Source: Mansonella perstans
Lineage: Eukaryota; Nematoda; Chromadorea; Rhabditida; Onchocercidae
Direction: 5' to 3'
Length of the DNA: 64,000 nt
NCBI GenBank assembly: GCA_037074765.1
Contig: JBAMDO010000078.1
Coordinates: 62,001-126,000, forward strand
Shown here: in pieces, positions 1 to 13,744 of the stretch
Layout: the number at the start of each line of letters is the position of its first letter
Position numbering within the stretch: position 1 is the first letter of the stretch
Translations under genes and position numbers: made by a program
The notes under the pieces: generated by a model
The model's database searches: none
Told to the model about the DNA's origin: nothing
The model's input: only the letters and a program-made list of their open reading frames with translations

Positions 1-357
1 TCCAAGCAAGTGTAAACTCTTTTACATTTTACTTTAAAATATTCAGAAGCTCTTTGATCATCATTTCATAAACTTTTTAAAATACTTTTCCTGTTTTTCT
101 GAAAAAAGATTTTTGAGAATGAGATCGTGAAACCTTTGCATTACTTTGCTGATTCATTTTATTTCGTTTTTTTGTCAAAATATAAAACCGAATGGGTTGA
201 GGGCTTCAGAAAAGTTTACAACCGGTTCAGATCTGTGAGTAAGCGTTATATATTTCATGACATAACAATCATGGCTACTGTCGAGAATATCTGACGATTT
301 AATTCTATCCCTTATCCTGATGAGCTAATTCATTGACAATAATTATTTTTTGCTAGG
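1..357. other. 5' flank, no gene seen
   Basis: AT-rich sequence with no convincing open exon on either strand. It ends in a splice-acceptor-like TTTTTTGCTAG immediately before the ATG of the next gene, which could be a trans-splice acceptor. Confidence 0.5.
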
Positions 358-1905
358 ATGAGATTTGTGGTGCTATTTCTATGTTTCTGTCATGTGAGGT
401 ATTTTGAGCGTGTTATTTATGTCAATCCGCAAAAATAAACTTAAAAAATATTATTGACTTGTTTAACGGCTTACACGTGTTCATTTTTTGTTGCATTTCA
501 TGCGCTTATTATGATTTTTTATATTACTTTTCTCACACAGAGAACACAATTCAGTTCTTTCAGATGAACATGAAGTCATGAGGCTCTGTTGTATACTTTA
601 GCGGAAGTCTTTAAGCTCAAGACAGTTGTGTTTTCACACGATTCTACTTTTCAACCTCAGATTTCCTGCTTGACGATTGATTTAATAAGAAAGGTATTTT
701 TTAAAATTAGATTTTTGATAGAAATTAAATTGAGCACATCAATTTGTGGGAGAAAAATTTGTGTATATCCTCCTGGTCGTGCCCTCTATTAATATTTCAG
801 CATAATATCACAGCTACGTGTGAAATATTTTAAGATATTCCAGGAGCTATTATCTCCATAAATTGCAATACTTTCCGCGGTGGCTTAATTTGATGTATCA
901 ACAGCAATCATCAATTATAGCGAAAGATTCTTGCGTTAATGGTTATCAGAGGAATTCTCTATATGCAACAGACAGTCGTTATCGAACTCGTCAAAAACAG
1001 CTTACACCTGTATCCAAAACTACTTTTCCAGGTTATCGCAAAATATATTTCCTGCAGAAAATCTATGAACTGAAATAACACACTAGCAGAACATTTTTTT
1101 TCTTCCTATGCATATAATCGTTATTTTCAGAAAAGTTTCAAGTAAACTTGCACGATAATCCTTCAATAAGCAATTTACAACGATCATCTGCTTGGAACAG
1201 TATTTCACGTGCCGTACCCGTCGTACGACCATGTACTGAAACTGCACATTCATACCGCAATACAGACTTTTCGCCTTTAGAGGAAAGCAATTTTCTTCAT
1301 TATCAAGCAGGTATGTAGGCATGCTTTATAGCATTCCCTATTTCGGCAAGAGTGCGATAAACTGATATGATTGATTTGATATCAAAGTTTATTCTGTCTT
1401 TGTTCGCGAAAATAATTTAAATTCAGTATTTTTATACAAGAAATACACTCTTCCATTCTGTCAAACATTTCCAATAAAATACATTTAAAAAAAAAAAAAA
1501 AAAAAAAACGCATACATTATTGCCATCAAATAAATTGCCGGGATGGATTTATTAGCTCCATCGAAATTTCAAATTCTATAAAAACTTTTTCAGTTCTAAC
1601 CGAACTAGCAATATATCGTTATTGCATAATAAAAATCAGATAATTATGTTCTCGCTCAATAATTTTCAGAAAAGCCGTTAAATCATAATCAGCAATTCTA
1701 TTCAGTGGAGGAGCATCACGACGATTTTATTCTCCGTGAACCCGACGACATAGCAGATTACCGACATCTGAGCATTACTATTCCCAAGAATCATTTCAAC
1801 GAGCAAATAATGAATTCAGAGTTTGCCGAAGAAGTTAATTTATTAATCACTTCTCATTCAAATTCTGCTGTCAATTTACATTCGCAAGAAGCTGGTGATT
1901 TCTAA
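358..1905 (+). CDS. small secreted protein of unknown function
   Basis: Four exons join without breaking frame: 358-398, 844-1031, 1131-1310 and 1670-1905 (645 nt, 214 residues plus stop). The junctions agree in phase (2, 1, 1), and acceptors are TTCCAG and TTTTCAG. The first exon starts MRFVVLFLCFCHV, a short hydrophobic stretch typical of a signal peptide, so the product is probably secreted or luminal. The rest is polar, rich in Ser, Asn and His, with no recognised domain and few cysteines. An acceptor-like sequence directly before the ATG fits trans-splicing. I considered whether exons 844-1905 are the amino end of the downstream PP2A subunit. The stop at 1905 and the independent ATG at 3134 argue against that, but skipping the stop through a weak GTGATT donor at 1895 is possible. 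Function unknown. Confidence 0.5.
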
Positions 1906-2445
1906 TTTTTTCTTTTTTAAAAGATGCAAACAGAAGATAGTGTAATGCAACTGCAAGAAGGCGCGATAACTGGAAACTTTTTTAAGTTTACTTAAGAATT
2001 CCAAATCATTTTCATGCAGCCTAATCATTTAAATTCATAAATTTGATTTAGCCGAAGTGGGCTTTGATAATTACACTTATACTAGCGCCGCGACTTTAAA
2101 GTTTTATCCATCTATTTTGAAACGCAGATAATTGTTTTTTCATAAGCAAGCAGTTCAATAGAATTTTGGCGTCCTCGTCACTTATGTGATCATCGCCGTC
2201 TGTCATCAAATAGGTCCATGACCAGAAAGTACTAACAGTAAGCCGGTGGGATTTGAAGTTCTGCGTTTACTTAGAGTTAGAAATTAAAATGATCAAAAGA
2301 CACAAAAGCCTTGACCTAGAAAAAGCAAGTTATAGTTGTTTATTTCATTAAAAGGTTTAGATGTGCATGTGTGTTATATATATGTGTGTGTTGGCAGTCC
2401 ATTTTAAATGAGAAATGAGAAAAAAACTCATTAATTATGATCCGA

Positions 2446-2742
2446 TCATTTTCTTATGACGTGGGGTTCGAATTTTTTTTTCATTTTCAATAAAAATTTC
2501 TCACTGTACCAGTTCTTCCAAGTCCAAATCACTGAATGATGAGATAATTTGCAATCTTTGAAAGTATAAAAACGAGGCTTTTCAAGCAAATCGAGCAAGA
2601 AATCACTTAGCACAAAACCTGCCCAGATTTTCCCATCGGACCGAATCAACCGAACAGTTTCCTGAAAACTGTGGTATTCAGAGAACGGATCGCCTTCCAT
2701 ACAAAAAGCATCAAGTTTGTTCTTCCATTCTGATATAGGCAT
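2446..2742 (-). CDS. 98-residue ORF, unknown function
   Basis: A single uninterrupted reading frame on the minus strand with an ATG start and in-frame stops just upstream. The predicted protein is 98 residues, rich in aromatic residues (several Trp, Tyr and Phe), begins MPISEWKNKLDAF and ends with a basic lysine-rich tail. There is no signal peptide or membrane segment. Composition looks like protein rather than chance AT-rich translation, but I recognise no family. It lies between two plus-strand genes, so it would be a lone intergenic gene. Flanks 1906-2445 and 2743-3133 show nothing else convincing, apart from a (TG)n-like stretch near 2365-2390. Confidence 0.35.
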   Translation of the reverse strand: MPISEWKNKLDAFCMEGDPFSEYHSFQETVRLIRSDGKIWAGFVLSDFLLDLLEKPRFYTFKDCKLSHHSVIWTWKNWYSEKFLLKMKKKFEPHVIRK

Positions 2743-3133
2743 GACTACTTATTAGAACTGCCATGTTATTCACTTAACCAGTGCAGCAACGATGCATTTC
2801 ACATTCTTCATTTTTTCTATTAAATATCTGTTCAGAACAGTGTCTGACATAAATCTTGTCTTTTTTCCGATTGTTCTTTGCTAGTAATTTAACTTACTAG
2901 TTATTATATGATTACAGGTTCATGAAGACTTGTTTGGATACAAAATAATAAAACAAAGAGACAAAATTGCCAGATATAATCTTTACTTTCAAAACTTAAT
3001 TCAATATTTTCTAAGGCATTACTTTTGCAAGTATTTTTAGTATTTTACCACGTATTTTTAGATATATCACGCTAAAAATAATCGACCCAAATGTTTAACT
3101 TATCGTTCAACTGGAAGCCAACACACGCACTTG

Positions 3134-6100
3134 ATGCATCCAGTTGTTGAATCATCAATACCAAAGGAAGCATCGAATGATGATACATTAATTGATGTTC
3201 CATACATCGATCAAGATACCAATTGTCATTATTTGTCAAGAAACGATTCAGACCCAAATAATTATCAAGTCAAGTACCAACTAAATACTCCTTCATCAAA
3301 TGGTTCAACTTCAGTGACTGCTTCTGAATACGATCTTTCATTCATTGGTGGTATGATGTTCTAGAGCATAATTAATCTTCCTACTACAATAGTTGTTTAA
3401 ATAAATTTCTACTCGGACCGCTCAATAGGTTCATACCCGCATAATATTCGCCAAACTGATTAAGTAGCCTTTGTATTAGGCCATTATGAATTCAACACAA
3501 CTATACGATAGAATATTAATCATAATCACTTTCATGTTCAAAATACTGAATTTCTGCGCGATGATACGAGCGATAATGCTGACGACCAACTCTGAGCAAG
3601 AAGCAAAGATCAATAATAATATAAATCAGTTGATACGAAATTAGAGCTTACCTGAAAATTTCCGCTATCTCTAATCATTAAAGCGATAATATTTAATGAG
3701 TTCCAAACTGGAGAAATAGAAAAAATATTTCTAGGAGAGCAAACAATAAGCAGTAACATCCAAAGTACGTCAAAAACCGCGCCAGCATCTACTGTTGATT
3801 ACTCAAGTTTAGACGCATTTCTGGACGAATCACTGTTACAGGAAAAAAGAAATATGTCAAAATCAACGAAGGAATGGCGGTTTGTGTTGCATGATAGTTT
3901 TATAAATTTTGGTTGTTTCGAAATTTAATTCTTTAAAAAATTATGAATATACAACATTGAGAGAAAAGATTGCGGAAATAAAGATGTGTAACAAAATGCA
4001 AATTTAAATTTGAACTTCAAAATAAAGCGAGAGAATCTATATTGTGATAATCTAGATTTTCTAGATATTAAGAGTACTTTAATCTTCTTACATTTTAATA
4101 AATTGTTCAAGTTCAGATCATCATTTTCAACAATGCGGAATCGCTTTGGTAACACTGTGCAATCATCAGAAGAGGCAATATCGAAAGATTTTTCAACGAA
4201 TGGTTCGATGAATTTACCAAAAAGAGCGCTCGCGAAATCCGCAAGTCAAGGGAACCTCACAGCTAACGAACATTTGGATTGCAGTGAGAGGTTAGTCATT
4301 AAATTAATTATTAGTCTTTTGTTGATCTATGAAAAGTACAGTGTCATAACTTCATCCCTTTTAGACGACGATCACTTTTTACAAGTGCAGTTGAGCGACG
4401 TCGTGCTGCCGAAGCGCCGGAATTACAACGTCCGACATCTCGTCGGGAATTGGGCGATTTTTGGAAAGCGACCGTTAAAAATAGTTCAAGTACCGTTTGT
4501 GCTTTTATTTCCGTGATCCAGTAGACGGTTGATTTTTCGAAATCTAACAATCTCTCGATGGTTGCAGTAGTACCACGCACTTCATCACCGCTCACAGCTG
4601 CCCAACGCATGGAATCACTGAATGAATCAATTAGTGAAATTGGGTCAGGTCGACCAGGTCAACGATTTAATGGCGATAATTTGGCGAGGCGGAAAGCAAA
4701 TTTCTTGGAGGCAGTCAAGAGTTCATCACCACAAACGGATCATGTTGCTATCAAAAAAAGATCGACTGTTGTTCCTCCAGTCCATGTAAGTTACCAGGAA
4801 TGGTATTCCATTTTTGGCAGCAACAATATGACAACATCAGAACTTAAAAAACAATTTTCAGAAGCAGTTAACCTTTTCGTTCTATATTTAAATTTATTTA
4901 TAAGTAAAGCATACTTTATAGATAGAAATCAAAGAAAATAGGATCAATGGAGGCATTACTGAGCCAAATTTCGCATCTTTGGATAGTGCTGTAGCGGAAC
5001 TTAATAAAAGCAATTATAACAGCGGTGGTGGATGTGCTAAATTTCCGCTCGATGATTTGTCCTCATCCAATCCAGTTGGTAAAAAAGAAGGTAAAATATT
5101 GGAATTATATGAATTACTTGTTTTGTTTAAGTTGTAATTTCCTTCTTATCCGCCAAATTAATAGCCACAATCAGATGATTTCCATGACCACTTGTACAGC
5201 ACAACACAACCCATGGCGGTAATGCAAGCGCACATTGAATATAGTGCGCAGAGCTCTATTGAAATAACAGCGTTATCAAAGTATACTTCACAGTTCATTA
5301 TATAATTAATGATTTGGATGAAGATTCTGCGTACTAACTTTTTACCTGATTTGAAATCTTACATTTTGTGCTGTAATTATCCTTCCATATCAGGAAGGAT
5401 AATTTTGTTAGATCGTTAGAGATACTTTCCAACAGCAAATTTTGGTATTTTTTACCAAAAAATTTTTGATAGAAAAGCAAAAGAAATAAATTTCCTATAC
5501 TTTGCAGTCTTAACATCATTAATCAATGGTGCATTATTGATCCATAGCCCAAGTCCTGAGGCTACAAGTGATACAAACTCGAGCTATAATGCTCCGAGCG
5601 GATTACCGCATCCAAAACCGAAACACAATATACGTGAACAGTTAATACAAGCTGGATTTGAACCACGAGGAGGTAATTTTTATTTTTGTTTCACATTTTG
5701 TAAAATATGTGAGTCATAAACTTCATGAAGTATTCAAACACATCCGTTACTCTGAAATAAAAAGACATATAAAGTCCTTCAGGAAGTTAATTGTCGTGTC
5801 TTTTACTATTATTATTCCAAATATAGTTTAAAGTTAGTTAAAAGACTTTCCAATCTTTCAATGTTTTTTTTTCCTCTGTTTAAAAGAAAGTTCACCAATA
5901 TTTGAATTTAGCAGCAGTCTGTGTGAATCGTAGTGGCGTGCGTTTTGGGAGTGCACCGAATTTCCCGATTCCTTCCAATGGTAGTGTCGCATCGCGTATA
6001 TCCGAATTTGAAAAGAAACCAGGTGTTCCGAATTTACTACGAATTGCTTGTGCATTAAATGGCTCGGAACGGCAAAGAAATGAGGTTTGCTTGTTTATTC

Positions 6101-9100
6101 CAACGAAATGCCTCTTTGTAAGCATTTCTCGGCATGTAATGAATGATGGTACAAACAGTATGTTGATGTACAAAACGGTTGAAGTCCAAGCATTGAAGTC
6201 CAAAGTTGAAGCACAATTTTCAACTTTTCCATACAAAAGCAAACTGATGAAATCCAATTAAAGCTCATTAGCGATGCAAAATTTATAAAATTCTTAGCAA
6301 ATCTTCGATACAAACTTCAATGAGTTATCACTGCTCAAGAAACATATCTTTATCTCATCATATCTATCTCTTTTTGGTTCTTCAACTACGCTAATTTCCA
6401 TAAAAACTTATTTTAAATTAATATTTTGGAATACATACATAACGAATACTGCATACAACATATTTTGTTAAGTTTTTAATTCTCGTAAAATGCTCAGCTA
6501 AATTTGCCATAATAATTTAAATATATCTTTAGACTTCTCCTATCAGATCACCACTAGGACCCATGTCACCACGATCATCTATATATCGCACTAAACCAGT
6601 AATTCATGCTGATAGAAACAGTACATCGTTAAGCGCGATTCAACCATCCACCGACGTGGAATCGATCTTTCAATTTCCACAATCCAAACAACCAGTCGAA
6701 GTTAAGGTATAAGTTTTTTCTTTTTTTTTTTTTTTTTGAGTATAAAGAATATGATGACTAAATGTAGTCTCGGAGTGAAATTTTCATCAGCATCTGAAAA
6801 TTGAAATAGGGAATGATAGATATGATACGAGAGATGTAGTTGACGCAAATGTTGTTAAGGAAATTATCCTGCTGTAGCATTCACCCTCTTCTAATCAAAT
6901 TGAACAATACATGCGTCTCACACCTCATATTTTCCTCTTATCAAATACCTCTCATGTTTTTTTTTGTTATAATCAGGAAGTAGAAAAATAGTTTCATCCT
7001 TTAAATTTGCTACTTCTCTTCTTTCTCTTTCCCAAAACATTTCTTATCTGTCTTTCCGTTTATTTATTTACTTTTTCATAGTTTCATATCTCTGAGCTTT
7101 CTGATATCCTTTTAACATCAGAGATTTTTATTCATTCTTTTTTTATTTCAATCGAGTTTATGCTTTTCCTCAAAAACAAAACTGATGTTTCAGTGGAGAC
7201 TATGACTTCACATTTATGCTAACATAAAGCTTTAATTTTTTGAATAACAATTAAAGTGGAAATCTTGTTAACGAGTTATTTAGTAGTTCGCAGTTATATT
7301 TTCATCTTGTCCAAATTTTTTTCTTTGAAACTATCTAAGGGCAAATAAATTTCTTAATCTTATTAATTTACAATAAGAATTGTTAGGATAAATTTATTTT
7401 GTAAAAGAGCAAGTATCGATTAATCAACTCTTCTGTTTTCGTTGTAGCGTTAATTAGGAAAACTGCGCATAATAACCACTGTTCCACTTTTTTTCTGTAT
7501 CAAATATAAAACGACCAAATATCACTTTATTTTTCATTGCTTTAAAATTTTCTGCACTAGAACTGATGCTTCAGTTATTGTCATTAATGCGAGATAAAAT
7601 TATCGCTTTAAAAATTAATGTCATCGATTCAAGCATTCAGACGGCTGAGATATTGCAACAGATGTTTCTTGCCATATATCCATTACCAAAACGGAAATGA
7701 CGAAATAAACGATAACTAATTGGTCTACAGATTATGAAGGATCAAATTTGGTGGAAAAGGTCTATAACGGCTGGCAGCCAAAGTGATTTGTTTGATAGTA
7801 ATATGGTCATGGAATAATTGGTCATCTAAATTCATTGAGAATCTAATCGAAATATAATAGCATTGTCCGATTGGTTGATTTTTTTTCAACATCATTTCTA
7901 CATGGATGTTTTTCAATAGAAAAGAAAAGACTTACATAGGAATTGACGATAAATAGTCGCAAACATTTTCCCAACTTTTCTTTATGAAATCCTTCAACTT
8001 ACGTAGTATGAAAAGAGTATCATCAAATGTTCAAATGTAAATTAAAACATTCCACCCGAAATTCCATCTTTAATGAAATATTTTCATGAGCGTTTTCTGT
8101 CAAATCATTCTTCTAAATCAGTGAACTTTTTTATTTTTTTTCCGATATCTTTTTTTTTCCTAAAAGGACTTATTTTCAATAACAGACACTGTGCGGACAG
8201 CGACAGTATTGCACTTTGTTCTATAATGACTAATTCAAAAAGTCTCATTTATGATGCAAATAATTCCCGGCACAACCTTACGACATAAATCTTCAGAACG
8301 TCTCTTCGACGAACATTTCCGATTCTTTATAATATGAATTAAATAAGCGACCAAAATTGTTAGCTGAGATTATTTTAATCTGATTAAAAATTAAGAGATT
8401 TTATTTAACATCTGAGAAATCTTTTTCCATTTACAACAGTTTCATAATTCTTAAAAATCTTCAAAGTCTCGTTGAAATATTTAAAAATTAAGTTCCCATT
8501 TTCAGGAAGAGATCCCATATCAAGATATTGAAAATACTCCGACAAAAGGAACAGACAGTCACTTTAAAATCGTGTATGTTTTGCTATCCATAAAATCATT
8601 GAAGATGGCGAGTGTTTATTTAAAATTATAAAACATAGTTAGAAATCTATGGTGACTTCATTTCATTGATTTTGCAGAGATTTACAAGAAGCCGGGAACT
8701 TCGTACTACAGTCACCGATAAAGTCTTCAAAATTTAAAAGTAAACCAAGGTAGTACTATTTCTCATTTTCGTCTTTTTTTTAATTCTAACTTTCCCGAAG
8801 TTTATTTCATATGTAATAACAATATTTAAGGGATATAATACTATCTTAGTGCAAGATAAAAAAAACATAGGAACAGCTAGGATCTCAAGTACGAAAGATT
8901 GTATCAGGCTGAATAATTCACAAATTTTGTTTCAAAATTGAACGGTGATAATTCTGTAAACCATTTCAGTGATCAAAATGAAGATTTAAAATCGTACCGC
9001 AGCATTGCGGAACGGCGTATGGAAAAGAAAAATGCGATGACAAAAAGAGACATCAGTAAATCATGGGATAGTGGAAAGGCTTTGGTATGGTTTTTTTGTC

Positions 9101-12100
9101 TTTCCTTTTCATCCCGTTTATATTAGAAATATAACTGTTAAATTGGTTTTTTATCAGACATTACTAGGTTATTGCAGACTTTACTTAGTTATTATTTGCG
9201 TTGCAGACTCACGTTACACGTGATAGTAAAAGATTAATAAATGCAAATAAACTGCAGCGTATAAATCTTCAACGCATGCGTTTTTTTTTTTGGATTTGCA
9301 ATAAAAGTAGGAAATATAAGTTGCTATCAGATTCGTTGCAGCAAAATGGAATTAAAGTGAAACCAGAATGGCCTGCAACTCCTCCTTTACCGAAAGTACA
9401 AGTGGTGAATGTTCCAAGGTAGTATAATAATTGGAAATGAAAAAAATTGTCCAGAAAGAACATGAACTCATTTCTATCAGATTATCTAACCGGTCAAGGA
9501 ACAAATAAAAAACATTGCGACTAGTATTATTACACAGTTGTTGGATTTTTTTAAGTAGGAAAAATGAAGCAGTGATCCGTCTACTTCATCGTACCATTGC
9601 TTTCACTGAAATACTGAAATGAAATTTGAATTCGTCTTTGATCTCTTTTTTTAAGGTTCTTCTTCCCAAAAGGAGTCCCCATTTCGATATTAGAAAATGA
9701 AGCAGCACTGAGACGAGTGAGCGATGTATTCGGTGCGATGGGAAATAAGGTATTAGACATTAGATCTGAATAAAATGTCAAAAACTCCGACTTTGTAAAA
9801 GTTTCTATTTTTTTCCAAATTTAATTCAGGTTGGAATGACCGATATGGCTGAAGTATGTAGAGTGGCCGGTATACCCATCTATTGGAAACGAGCTGTTTA
9901 TGATTCATGCTGTAACAAACTATCAAAACTGATAACCTTGGCTGATTTTGCTTCCTGGTGGAATAGGTATTTTTTGATCATATCGTATACTTTTATTGTG
10001 GTGGTTGCAGAAGATTCCAGGGAAATTCAAATACAAAAATCAATAAAGTTTCTCATCACTTTTATTGAAATTCGGTCCCTGAATACAGCTCTTTTGTAAA
10101 TATTGAATAGAGCTCTTTCAAGGCGCTGGAACTTTTTTTTAGTGGTCCAATACCGATAACCAACATATTTACCAATTTTAACCCGCATTTTTGGAGTGTT
10201 TATCGTTTTTGAGTCTTACCACATTACCTTAACCCTCAGATCATATGTGATGAGATGTCACATATAATGTGAAAGATTTTAGTGTTCAGTCTATTGCGAA
10301 TAAGTTTTAAATTGGTCGATGAGAACTGATAGGTACTTTCCAGGATGACTGCCGTGGCACATGATGAAGCAGCCCGTTTCGTGTATACCTTGGCTGGGCC
10401 TCATCGAAATTACTTGACTAAAGAAGATTTGGCACCAATCCTCAAAGATCTCATCGAAACCTTCCCTGGATTGCATTTTCTTCGTGAAGCTGAAGAATTT
10501 CATTCAAGATACGTTGAAACGGTTTGTTTTTCTAAATGAACCAAAATTTTTATTTATTATTACGCTTCATTTATTTTCTCATTGAAACTGGCGAGTTTTC
10601 TAACCAAATTGAGTTTTCCAACAAACTCTCTGATGTTGAAAATCAACAAATGCAATAATCTCAGCTCATGAAGAAATCACTGAAAACATATCAGTACGAT
10701 CATTCATATCATACTAGGAAATTAATTTGTTCATTTCATTTATTTATTTATAAATTTGATAGCCTTTTTCCAGGTAACGGTGAGGATATTTTGGGCAGTC
10801 AATAGATCGTGGACTGGACGAATTACAATCAGTGAGCTGCGTCGATCCAATTTCCTTGAAGTAACAAAATGGAATCTGAAGATTTATTAAGTCTAGACTA
10901 TTTACTTAAAATATTTCAACGACTAATTAATTCCCTTGACTTTTGATTTTTTTGAAAAAGAGATGAAGAAGTAAAAGAATAGGGTGACCTAACCAGTTAT
11001 TTCACAGTTCGATTCAAATTATATCTATTTCCTATATTTGCGTTATTCATCTAATTTATCGAATTTCATTTTTTTAAAATCCATCATCACCATAAGTTAT
11101 ACTTGCAACTTCTGGTCTTTCTTTTACTGGCAGCTTTTTAGACAGTTCGAAAACTAGAAACAACGGATGACATCAATGCGATAACAAATTACTTCAGCTA
11201 TGAACATTTCTATGTAATTTACTGCAAATTTTATGAACTAGACAAAGATCACGACTTGATTATCAGCAAAATCGATATGTCGCAACATTGTAATGGAGGT
11301 GAAAAATTTTAATATCAGATTTTTCGGTAAGGAAAACATCTAGATAGTACATTTTCGTAAGGTTTTAATCATTTTTTCATTTTTCCGAAATTGAAATCAT
11401 TAATATAATTACAATCGTTATTGCATTCGATTATGCTTATAATCACTACCACTGCTAACACATTAGTATATGCTATATGAGCCAATCAAGCTAATCATTT
11501 TCAGCACTTCCACCACAAATTATTGATAGGATATTCAGCGGAGCAGTAACAAGATCACCAGCCGGAAAGCATATCCGCGAGGCTCTTGAAACCATCGGTT
11601 ACACGGATTTTGTAGCATTTTTACTTGCAGAAGAAGATAAGAGGCATCCAACTAGGTATTTTATTATTTTTCATGTTTGTTAATATGACAGTCGGTGAAT
11701 GAGTTAGATGAAACTTCTCCTCTTCATTCTTTCAACAGATTTATTTAATTTCCACAAATTTACAGCGTGGAGTACTGGTTTCGATGCTTGGATTTGGACG
11801 GTGATGGTGTATTATCAATGTACGAAATGGAATATTTCTATAACGGTGTTAAAAATAAAATGGATCAACACAATATCGATTCGATGCGTTTTGATGATGT
11901 ACTTTGTAATGTAAGCAATTTACTGTCTTCATCAGCATGAAATTATCACAAAACGTAATTAATGAATTACTAATACTTCAGAAATTTTAAAATAAATGCA
12001 TTTTGTAGCTGTTAGATTTAATACGACCGAGGCAACCGAATGTCGTTTCATTGTCGGACTTGAAGAGATGTCCGTTATGTACTAGGTTTTTCAATACCTT

Positions 12101-12739
12101 TGTTAATTGGGTCAAGTACTATGAACAAGAAGCCAATGAAGGAGACCGAGCTACAGTGGTTTGATATTTTTCCTACTCTTTACATGCCCTTCGCTATTTT
12201 ACTTACTTCAAAATGATGAATCTTTGAACAATTTTCAAGAAATTCCCATAATTACAGACTGATGGTGAAGAGGAATTGAACGATTGGGATAGGTACTGCT
12301 TAGAGGAGTACGAAGCGCTAATGGCAGATGATCAAGAAAACGATGAGCTTGAGGATATGTTCGTTTCAATTTTTTTCCTATTTAAACTCATTTCTCTTCA
12401 AAATTCCAATATTTATAACCTCACTGACAGCCACATATTTTGTCTAATCAGTGATCTATTTATTATCAAAGTCCTACAACAGTTCAATGTTGCACACCTG
12501 ACAGTATCGATACAACTGAATTAAACCAGTAACATATCAACCGGTGCATCTCTCTTCACTCATCTAATACAATTTCGATAATTTAGAACCAAAAAAGTCA
12601 ACGTTAACAACTAGGCAAAAAAAATTACAGTAACTTAAACTTGGACGATGATGATGACCTGCTGATTGATAACAACGTTAACACATCACTCAAATTCGGT
12701 GGCGATACTCAACGAACAAAAATTTTAGAAGCAATATGA
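3134..12739 (+). CDS. PPP2R3: PP2A regulatory subunit B'' (PR72/PR130 family), long form
   Basis: Targeting subunit of protein phosphatase 2A. B'' proteins bind the A scaffold/catalytic core and are calcium-responsive through EF hands. About 23 exons, all phase-consistent: 3134-3350, 3735-3879, 4117-4290, 4365-4489, 4568-4785, 4922-5090, 5508-5672, 5912-6084, 6533-6706, 8506-8573, 8678-8749, 8970-9084, 9207-9418, 9656-9749, 9830-9966, 10344-10521, 10774-10860, 11142-11298, 11505-11655, 11766-11910, 12009-12158, 12258-12358, 12631-12739; 1111 residues. The last ~500 residues are the conserved B'' core: [43 protein letters not shown] (second EF hand) and DLKRC. The first EF-hand loop reads DKDHDLI. 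The ~600-residue amino part is Ser/Pro-rich and disordered-looking, like PR130. The start is the first in-frame ATG after the acceptor TTTTTAG at 3061. The 4489/4568 junction uses a weak GTACCG donor chosen for phase. The 1.8-kb intron 6707-8505 holds nothing recognised. Confidence 0.9.
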
Positions 12740-13744
12740 AAAAAAGGTGAACGAGAAAAAATTGTCTCAAATTACTATTGAAGATCCACATCATTCTATG
12801 TCAAGGTTTTTACCTTTTTATTTTTTGTAGTCTTTCGGTTTCACTAAGTCAACCAGTGAGATGGAAAAATATTGTCTGCTTATTGAAACAAATAAATGAT
12901 AGTAATAAATGAATTCACTCAATAACAGTGATAAACAAAACAATTACTTAGATTGATTGATAAGTATATTGAATTAAAAAATTCACTAATGACATCTGTT
13001 GAATAGCATTAAATAACGGTAAAAAGGTTGAGGCTGTCACCAGAAGGTCAAACTGCCAGCTACTAAGTCAATTATGTCCTTTGGAAGGACAGGAAATTAG
13101 AGCTCATATTATGCATAAATGGATGTTAATATGTTTAAGTTAAATCTCACAGCCCCGTCTATTTCGCTTTATTTTACAAATTTCTTTTTTTGTAAAATTT
13201 CAAAAAAAAAAAAAAAAAATCCATTGACTAAGCATTGCAAGAATATTTCTTTTATCCTAAAACTATATTTTCATCAAAGAAACTATGAAAAGGAACCAAG
13301 AATCGGAATTCTTTAACAGCAACGAGGAAGGATATCGAATGAATTTCAGACAAAACTTTTTTCTTTGTTTTACTACCAGTTCGTTTTTATTCAATAAAGC
13401 ATTTATGCAGAGTTTTTTTTTACCTTTCCTTTTCCTGTGCTGTAAAACAGCTAAGCTGCAATATTGTTAAAATGCATCGTGCAGTATTCAACAGGATTTA
13501 AATAAACAGAGTACTTCGTTTAGCGATAAACGGGGTTTGACAATTGAAGAAATCAAGCATAAATGCAACCATAGTATATGGCAATTAACAAAAGCCCTGT
13601 AATGTTTTTTTCTCTTCATCAGACTCCATTTTTGAGTTTCAGTCTTTTTCGAAAGAGTTAATTAGAAAGGAAGTCTCATCACTTAGGATTATTATCAATC
13701 ACTGAACTTTTAAAACTGGACACTTCAAATCTAGAACTAGCAGC
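12740..13744. other. intergenic, no gene seen
   Basis: 3' flank of the PP2A subunit gene. It contains several AATAAA-like hexamers (for example near 12889 and 12905) that could serve polyadenylation, and a poly-A tract at 13202-13219. Short ORFs here are low-complexity and not supported. Confidence 0.5.

Noticed and set aside
574..695. Open frame ending in a GTATTT donor between exons of the secreted gene
   Set aside because: No usable acceptor and its phase disagrees with exons 358-398 and 844-1031.
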